From Stenotrophomonas sp. ZAC14D1_NAIMI4_1 (GTDB lineage Bacteria; Pseudomonadota; Gammaproteobacteria; Xanthomonadales; Xanthomonadaceae): DNA of 64,000 bases. The notes under the pieces are model-generated. The model worked only from the letters and a program-made list of their open reading frames with translations. It was not told the origin of the DNA and searched no databases. Both the position numbers and the translations under genes were made by a program. Where the stretch lies: positions 1,018,407-1,082,406 of the forward strand of contig NZ_CP026001.1 in NCBI RefSeq assembly GCF_003086775.1. Direction: 5' to 3'. Position 1 is the first letter of the stretch. Each line of letters begins with the position of its first letter. Shown in pieces: positions 59,271 through 64,000 of this stretch.

Positions 59271-59591
59271 ATGCGCGGCAACATCGCCCAATTGATGCAG
59301 CAGGCCCAGAAGATGCAGGAAAACCTGCAGAAGGCCCAGGAAGAAATCGCCAAGATCGAAGTGACCGGCAGCGCCGGTGGCGGCATGGTCAGCGTGACCC
59401 TGACCGGCGCCAAGGAATGCCGCAAGGTGCGCATCGACCCGTCGCTGGCCAGCGATCCGGAAATGCTGGAAGACCTGATCGCCGCCGCCTTCAACGATGC
59501 GTCCAACAAGATCGACGCCGAATCGAAGTCGAAGATGGGTTCGGCCACCGCCGGCATGCAGCTGCCGCCGGGCATGAAGCTGCCGTTCTGA
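59271..59591 (+). CDS. ebfC: YbaB/EbfC nucleoid-associated protein
   Basis: 106 residues; small DNA-binding homodimer with tweezer shape. N terminus [22 protein letters not shown], then [16 protein letters not shown], both standard for the family, and Met-rich tail [11 protein letters not shown]. Six bases after the dnaX stop, one transcript. Confidence 0.96.
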   Translation: MRGNIAQLMQQAQKMQENLQKAQEEIAKIEVTGSAGGGMVSVTLTGAKECRKVRIDPSLASDPEMLEDLIAAAFNDASNKIDAESKSKMGSATAGMQLPPGMKLPF

Positions 59592-59600
59592 TGTTCAGCG

Positions 59601-59720
59601 TGGCACCCGTGCAAGCGGGTGCCATCGACCGCGTAGAGTCGAGCTAGCTCGGCTGTTCCAACTTCAGTCGAGCAAGCTCGACTCTACCAAGCAAATCAGT
59701 CGAGCATGGCTCGACTCTAC
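59601..59720. repeat. Hairpin and three SMAG palindromes between ebfC and recR
   Basis: A GGCACCCG/CGGGTGCC hairpin at 59601-59623 right after ebfC, then SMAG copies plus 59633-59654, minus 59666-59687 and minus 59698-59720 (TCGAGC type). They fill the 142-base gap of the otherwise compact dnaX-ebfC-recR run. Confidence 0.83.
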
Positions 59721-59733
59721 AAAGCCTGTCGCC

Positions 59734-60333
59734 GTGTCCGCACCCCTGCTTGAACAACTGATCGATGCACTGCGGGTGCTGCCTGGCGTCGGCCAGAAGA
59801 CCGCGCAGCGCATGGCCTACCACCTGCTCGAGCGCGAACGCGAAGGCGGGCAGCGCCTGGCCGATGCGCTGGCGCTGGCGGTCGAACGCATCGGCCATTG
59901 CGCGCAGTGCCGCGATTTCAGCGAAACCGAGCTGTGCCCGACCTGCGCCAACAACAGTCGCGAACGCAGCCAGTTGTGCGTGGTCGAATCACCGGCCGAT
60001 CGCCTGGCCATCGAGAGCGCCACCGGCTTCCGCGGCGTCTACTTCGTGCTGCAGGGCCGGCTCTCGCCACTCGATGGCGTGGGCCCGCGCGAGCTGGGCC
60101 TGGAGCAGTTGGAACAGCGGCTGGCGCAGGGCGAAGTGCAGGAACTGATCATCGCCACCAGCGCCACCGTTGAAGGCGAAGCCACCGCGCATTACCTCGC
60201 CCAGCTGGCGCGTGCGCGTCAGGTGCAGCCCAGCCGCCTGGCGCAGGGCCTGCCATTGGGTGGCGAACTGGAATACGTTGATCGCGGCACGCTGTCGCAT
60301 GCGTTCGGGACGCGCAGCGAATTCCGCGATTGA
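59734..60333 (+). CDS. recR: Recombination protein RecR
   Basis: Works with RecO (and RecF) in gap repair to load RecA. 199 residues (E. coli 201). Helix-hairpin-helix [17 protein letters not shown]4 zinc finger [16 protein letters not shown], Toprim [13 protein letters not shown]-terminal [16 protein letters not shown]. The start is GTG at 59734 without a clear Shine-Dalgarno, 13 bases after a SMAG repeat; the conserved N terminus begins immediately, so the start is credible. Confidence 0.95.
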   Translation: MSAPLLEQLIDALRVLPGVGQKTAQRMAYHLLEREREGGQRLADALALAVERIGHCAQCRDFSETELCPTCANNSRERSQLCVVESPADRLAIESATGFRGVYFVLQGRLSPLDGVGPRELGLEQLEQRLAQGEVQELIIATSATVEGEATAHYLAQLARARQVQPSRLAQGLPLGGELEYVDRGTLSHAFGTRSEFRD

Positions 60334-60393
60334 CCGCGGCCGCGCGTGGCGTGGCCGGCCTACAATGCGGAAGACATCCCGCCGAGGCCGACC

Positions 60394-60753
60394 ATGAGCA
60401 CCGAAACCCTCTTCAGCAAGATCATCCGTCGCGAGATCCCGGCCACCATCGTCTACGAGGATGACGAGGTGCTGGGCTTCAAGGACATCGCGCCGCAGGC
60501 GCCGGTGCACGTGCTGTTCATTCCGAAGAACGAGATCATCCCGACCCTGGACGACCTGCAGCCCTCGCAGGCGCACCTGATCGGCAAGCTGGCCCTGGCC
60601 GCCGCCGCGTATGCGCGCAGCGAAGGCTTCGCCGAAGAGGGCTACCGCATCGTGATGAACTGCCGCGAGGATGCCGGGCAGACAGTGTTCCATATCCACA
60701 TGCACCTGCTGGCCGGTGCGCCGCTGGGCCATTTCGGTACCCCGGGGCGTTGA
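60394..60753 (+). CDS. HIT-family purine nucleoside phosphoramidase (HinT-like)
   Basis: 119 residues from ATG 60394. KIIRREIPATIVYEDD at the N terminus and the histidine triad HIHMHLLAG near 105-113 identify the HinT branch, which hydrolyses adenosine-5'-phosphoramidates and aminoacyl-AMP by-products. Sixty bases after recR; probably expressed with it. Physiological role in bacteria is still uncertain. Confidence 0.93.
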   Translation: MSTETLFSKIIRREIPATIVYEDDEVLGFKDIAPQAPVHVLFIPKNEIIPTLDDLQPSQAHLIGKLALAAAAYARSEGFAEEGYRIVMNCREDAGQTVFHIHMHLLAGAPLGHFGTPGR

Positions 60754-60764
60754 GGCAACCTTCC

Positions 60765-60785
60765 GTGCCGACCCACGGTTGGCAC
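60765..60785 (+). repeat. Degenerate SMAG-like palindrome
   Basis: GTGCCGACC/GGTTGGCAC, one mismatch, no GTAG end, ten bases after the HIT stop. Confidence 0.5.
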
Positions 60786-60803
60786 CCACCGTGGATGGCG
60801 CCA

Positions 60804-60830
60804 ACAAAAAGGCCGCCCGAGGGCGGCCTT
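60804..60830 (-). terminator. Terminator of the slp operon
   Basis: Stem AAGGCCGCCC/GGGCGGCCTT around a GA-containing loop, 26 bases below slp, with TTTTT on the minus strand (A-run 60806-60810). Confidence 0.85.
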
Positions 60831-60855
60831 CTGCATTACGTCAACCGTCGCGGGC

Positions 60856-61383
60856 TTACCACCAGCCCCAGCCGCGGTAGCCGCCCCAGTACGGGCCCCA
60901 CGGACCCGGGCCCCACGGGCTGTACGGGTAGGGCACCACATCGACCTGGCGCTGTTCCGGCCACAGGTAGATGACGTCGGCCGAGAGCTTGGGCAGGCGG
61001 TAGTCGTACTCGCCGATGCGGGTGTTGGCGTAACCATCGATCTTGCCGATGAAGGTCACGTCACGGCCTTCCTCGAAGACGGCCGGGTCGTAGAAGCCGG
61101 CGCGGCAGGCGATGAAGCGGCCGTCGCTGGCGTCGGACGAGGTGGTGTTCGGGCGGCCACTGCCATTGAGCGGGCGCGAGATGATCTGGAAGCAGGTCTC
61201 GCCCTGGCCAGGCTGGGTTTCAATGATGCGGCCACCCCAGCGAACGGGGGTGCCGACCTGCTGGGTGGCAACCGAGTCGCGCGGGGAAACCACGCTGAAC
61301 TGACCCTGCAGCGGCTTGGGGGCCGTGGCGCAGGCCGACAGGGCCAGGGCGGCCACGGCGGTGAGAAGGAACTTGGTGTTCAT
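60856..61383 (-). CDS. Slp-family outer membrane lipoprotein
   Basis: 175 residues. Lipoprotein signal LLTAVAALALSAC with lipobox Cys, then the Slp/YeaY pattern GQFSVVSPRDS and VRWGGRIIETQPG, CFQIISRPLNGSGRP and FIGKIDGY. The C-terminal 30 residues are very rich in Trp, Gly, Pro and Tyr. Slp proteins appear in starvation and stationary phase in E. coli. ATG overlaps the TgpA stop (ATGA), so the lipoprotein is coupled to the transglutaminase operon. Confidence 0.88.
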   Translation of the reverse strand: MNTKFLLTAVAALALSACATAPKPLQGQFSVVSPRDSVATQQVGTPVRWGGRIIETQPGQGETCFQIISRPLNGSGRPNTTSSDASDGRFIACRAGFYDPAVFEEGRDVTFIGKIDGYANTRIGEYDYRLPKLSADVIYLWPEQRQVDVVPYPYSPWGPGPWGPYWGGYRGWGWW

Positions 61384-63329
61384 GAAGTAGCTCCGGAAGT
61401 CGGGCGATGCCTGCGCAGGTCCCGCAATAATGGGGCGAGCTCGGTTCGAGTGCCAGCGTAGCGCGCTTCGACGAAACGCTGGCTGAGTGCGATGAGGCCC
61501 GGATCGGGGCGCTGGGCGTGCACCCGCTGGGCCCAGGCCAGGGCCGGTTCGTGCGCCTCGCGGGCCAGCCCCAGCCGCGCGTAGCGACGGCCCAGCCGGT
61601 GCCAGGCGCGCAGCAAGGGGTCGCGCTCGCGTTCGCCACGGGCCAGCAGCCAGGCCATCCAGCCCAGCGCCAGCACGGCGGCTGCCACGAACCCGGCCAG
61701 CAGCTGGCCCGGGCCCAGGTCATCCAGGCCCAGCGGCTGCAGCAGCTGCTGCTGGCGGCGCGCGTCGAAGGACAGCACCAGGTCGTTCCAGCCCCGGCGC
61801 AGCCAGTCGCCGAGCTGGCCAGCCTGCAGCCAGCGCTGCTGCAGGTTGAGGTCGCCGCCTTCGGGAAGGCGGTCTTCCAGCGTATCGAGGATGCGCTCGG
61901 GCGCGACCGCTGCGGTCGGGTCCACCCGCACCCAGCCACGCTGGGGCAGCCAGACTTCGGCCCAGGCATGGGCATCCATGCGCCGCACCACCCAGTAATC
62001 GCCCACCCGGTTGCGGGTGCCGCCGGCGAAGCCGGTCACCACGCGCGCGGGAACGCCGGCATTGCGCATCAGCACCACGAAGGCCGAACTGAAGTGCTGG
62101 CAGAAGCCGGCCTTGTAGCCGAACAGGAACTCATCCACCGGATCGCGCCCGGGCGGCGGCGTCACCAGCGTGTAGGAGAAATCAGCCTTGATCCAGTCCA
62201 GCGCGCGGCGGACCACGGCAGCATCGTCGGTGCCGGCTTCCTGCCGCCACTGCCGGGCCAGCGCCGCGGTGCGCGGGTTGAAGTTGGCCGGCAGCTGCAG
62301 CGCCGCCCGCCGCTGGTTGTCCGGCAGGTCGGCATCGAAGCGTGCTGCGGGTGCCGAGTGCAGGCGCCAGCGGCTCAGCGCCGACAGCGTGCGCTGGCTG
62401 GCCAGGCTCATCTCGGCATTGAGCATCGCACCTTCCGGCGCTGCCGTGGGCAGGTCCAGCGCAACCAGCAGGCGGCGGTCCGTCGGCTCGTAGTCGATCT
62501 GGTAGTCCCAGCCCTGGCCTTCATGCGCCACCTGCGGCATGGGCCGGTAATCGGCGTTGCGGTCGCGCGTCCAGACGTGGCCATCGAACCGGCTCAGCAC
62601 CGGTCCGCGCCAGTAGCGCTGCTCCGGTTGAGGCGCGGCACCGAAGAACTGCACGCGCAGCGCCGGGGTGTCGTCGGCCATCAGGTCCAGCCACTGGTCC
62701 GGCTCCATCGATTCGGACAGGCCCGGCGTGCCGACCGCGCGCTCGGGCACGCCCCACAGCGGCGAGGTCAGCCGCGGAAACAGCCAGAAGCAGGCCAGTG
62801 CCAGCGGCAGGCCGATCAGCAGCAGGCGGCCGACGCCGCGCACCTGGCCAGTGAGCGGCAGCGGCGCGCTGCGGCCTTCGTTGTGGGCCAGCCGCTGCAG
62901 GGCGAGCAGGGCGGTGATGCCGGCCAGCGCGGCCAGCAGGGTGGTCAGCGGCCCCTGGTCGAGCAGGAAGGCGGCAAACGGCGCGAACAGGGCGAAGCCG
63001 AGCAGGCTGCGTGCATCGCGTACGCTGCGCAGCTCGCTGGATTTGATCGCCAGCATCGCTGCCAGCAATGCGCAGCCGGTGTCACGCCCCGGGCGCACCG
63101 CGCCCATCTGCCAGACGATGGCACCCAGCATGGCCAGCACCAGCAGCAGGCGCACCGGTATGGGCAGTACGCCTCGCAGCGACAGCGCAGCGGTGGCCAC
63201 GCCCGCCACCGCGATCAGTGCCGCCAGCGGCCCGGGCAGCTGCAGCAGCAGGGGCAGCAGTGCCAGCGCAGCGCTGGCCAGGGTCCAGCCACGTGCATTG
63301 CGATCCAGCAGGAGGGCGGGCTCAGTCAT
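61380..63329 (-). CDS. TgpA-type transglutaminase (DUF3488 + transglutaminase + DUF4129-like tail)
   Basis: 649 residues. About six N-terminal membrane helices to residue 190, a periplasmic domain with the transglutaminase triad: Cys in YKAGFCQHFSSAF, His in MDAHAWAEVW and Asp in VRVDPTAAV. A last helix near 540 (LLAGFVAAAVLALGWMAWLL) and a cytosolic tail follow. Essential TgpA of Pseudomonas has this layout; its substrate is unknown. Overlaps DUF58 gene upstream by eight bases and slp downstream. Confidence 0.92.
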   Translation of the reverse strand: MTEPALLLDRNARGWTLASAALALLPLLLQLPGPLAALIAVAGVATAALSLRGVLPIPVRLLLVLAMLGAIVWQMGAVRPGRDTGCALLAAMLAIKSSELRSVRDARSLLGFALFAPFAAFLLDQGPLTTLLAALAGITALLALQRLAHNEGRSAPLPLTGQVRGVGRLLLIGLPLALACFWLFPRLTSPLWGVPERAVGTPGLSESMEPDQWLDLMADDTPALRVQFFGAAPQPEQRYWRGPVLSRFDGHVWTRDRNADYRPMPQVAHEGQGWDYQIDYEPTDRRLLVALDLPTAAPEGAMLNAEMSLASQRTLSALSRWRLHSAPAARFDADLPDNQRRAALQLPANFNPRTAALARQWRQEAGTDDAAVVRRALDWIKADFSYTLVTPPPGRDPVDEFLFGYKAGFCQHFSSAFVVLMRNAGVPARVVTGFAGGTRNRVGDYWVVRRMDAHAWAEVWLPQRGWVRVDPTAAVAPERILDTLEDRLPEGGDLNLQQRWLQAGQLGDWLRRGWNDLVLSFDARRQQQLLQPLGLDDLGPGQLLAGFVAAAVLALGWMAWLLARGERERDPLLRAWHRLGRRYARLGLAREAHEPALAWAQRVHAQRPDPGLIALSQRFVEARYAGTRTELAPLLRDLRRHRPTSGATS

Positions 63330-64000
63330 GGGGCATCAGTGCCAGTGCGCGCAGGCACGCTTGATGGTGGCTCGCGCCCTGGCCGGGGCCGAGCGCGGGC
63401 TGGCCGGGCAGCAGCAGCGTGTAGCGGCGCCCTTCGCGTTCGGCGCTGTCGACCCAGCGCGCCAGGCGCGAAATGCGCACTTCCGTCGGCAGCGTGGCCA
63501 GTGCACGCCAGTCCAGCACCACTTCGATGCCGACCGGCTTCTCGTATTCGCGTACCAGCAGGGTGTCGCGCCGTGCCGAGTGTTTCCAGGCGATGCTGCG
63601 CGGCGGGTCGCCGGCGCGGTACGGGCGCAGCTGGTGCAGTTCTTCGCCGCTGGCATGGGCGCGGGTGTGCAGCGGGTCGCTGCCCTGTTCGGGCAGGGGC
63701 TGCGCCACTGCTTCGGCCACCGGGTGCACCAGCAGCGGTTGTTCCGGCCACACCCAGGACCATGCGCGCACCAGGCCCAGCGGCTGGGTGCTGGACAGGC
63801 GGATGCGTGGCAGGTCGAGCCAGCCACGGCGTTCGGTGGGCACGTCCAGTTCCACTTCGCCCCGGCCCTGTGCGGGAAGGTCGGTCCAGGCCTGGCTGTC
63901 GCCGACCTGCAGTTCCAGGCCGTGCCGTGGCCGCGGATCGCGCAGCGACAGGTCCACGCGCAGGCGCAGCGGCTGGCCGGCAGGCACCGGTTCGGCCGAG
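63322..64000 (-). CDS. DUF58 protein, C-terminal part (cut by window edge)
   Basis: At least 226 residues; the frame is open to the last base, so the N terminus, expected to have two membrane helices, is outside. The DUF58 signature RPYRAGDPPRSIAWKHSAR is clear and is followed by a VWA-like part VVLDWRALATLP. DUF58, an AAA+ MoxR gene and TgpA form a common operon thought to act on cell-envelope folding or assembly. A GTG at 63987 is not the start because family sequence (LRLRVDLSL) begins before the conserved core. Confidence 0.9.
   Translation of the reverse strand, partial: SAEPVPAGQPLRLRVDLSLRDPRPRHGLELQVGDSQAWTDLPAQGRGEVELDVPTERRGWLDLPRIRLSSTQPLGLVRAWSWVWPEQPLLVHPVAEAVAQPLPEQGSDPLHTRAHASGEELHQLRPYRAGDPPRSIAWKHSARRDTLLVREYEKPVGIEVVLDWRALATLPTEVRISRLARWVDSAEREGRRYTLLLPGQPALGPGQGASHHQACLRALALMPHD

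Overview
The window is about 67% GC, very densely coded and almost free of mobile genes. It reads as chromosome of a Xanthomonadaceae gammaproteobacterium, most likely Stenotrophomonas (maltophilia group). The grounds are the gene neighbourhoods (tig-clpP-clpX-lon-hupB; gloB-yafS-rnhA-dnaQ; dnaX-ebfC-recR; phoB-phoR-ppk1-ppx), the KdkA and paired TonB-receptor sequences typical of that family, and many short palindromes carrying GTAG at one end, which match the SMAG class of REP-like repeats known from S. maltophilia. The genus is inferred from sequence familiarity, not from a search.

Layout. 1-7.1 kb: end of purF, a ferritin-like DUF455 protein, a DUF2235 hydrolase, a secreted metzincin protease, lpxH, and a glycosyltransferase/PAP2 pair. 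7.2-13.5 kb: two tandem paralogous TonB-dependent receptors. 13.8-19.7 kb: phosphate and polyphosphate block phoB-phoR-ppk1-ppx on the minus strand, with a Pho box upstream of phoB. 19.8-26.9 kb: BepA-like protease, glutaredoxin and CMD-family pair, NAD-type isocitrate dehydrogenase, isochorismatase-like hydrolase, LysR regulator, TauE-type exporter, flavin reductase. 27-32 kb: BI-1/YccA membrane protein and single tRNA genes (Pro, Arg, His, Lys, Lys, Leu) among small envelope proteins. 32-38.6 kb: the proteostasis run tig, clpP, clpX, lon, hupB. 38.6-39.3 kb: tRNA-Val and five identical tRNA-Asp genes. 39.4-43.3 kb: a compact minus-strand operon (SDR, GT21-like transferase, alpha/beta hydrolase, GT1-like transferase) lying between hupB and ppiD. 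43.6-50.4 kb: ppiD, MltD-like transglycosylase, gloB, methyltransferase, rnhA, dnaQ, a PP2C phosphatase. 50.5-54.1 kb: tRNA-Ser(CGA), a GT9 transferase, kdkA and a metallo-beta-lactamase-fold hydrolase (LPS-core flavour), and the 4.5S SRP RNA (ffs). 54.2-57.1 kb: a guanidine-II-type riboswitch in front of an SMR guanidinium exporter, a DUF3667 membrane protein, a repeat-rich segment and tRNA-Ser(GGA). 57.2-64 kb: dnaX, ebfC, recR, a HIT protein, and the minus-strand DUF58-TgpA-Slp operon.

Most genes serve housekeeping functions: protein quality control, envelope and LPS maintenance, phosphate control, replication and repair. The least explained parts are the four-gene glycolipid-like operon, the modular repeats behind the serine tRNAs, the heat-shock-like promoter inside the clpX terminator, and the inverted repeat in front of the isocitrate dehydrogenase gene. 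No CRISPR array, insertion sequence, prophage or classic defence locus was seen.
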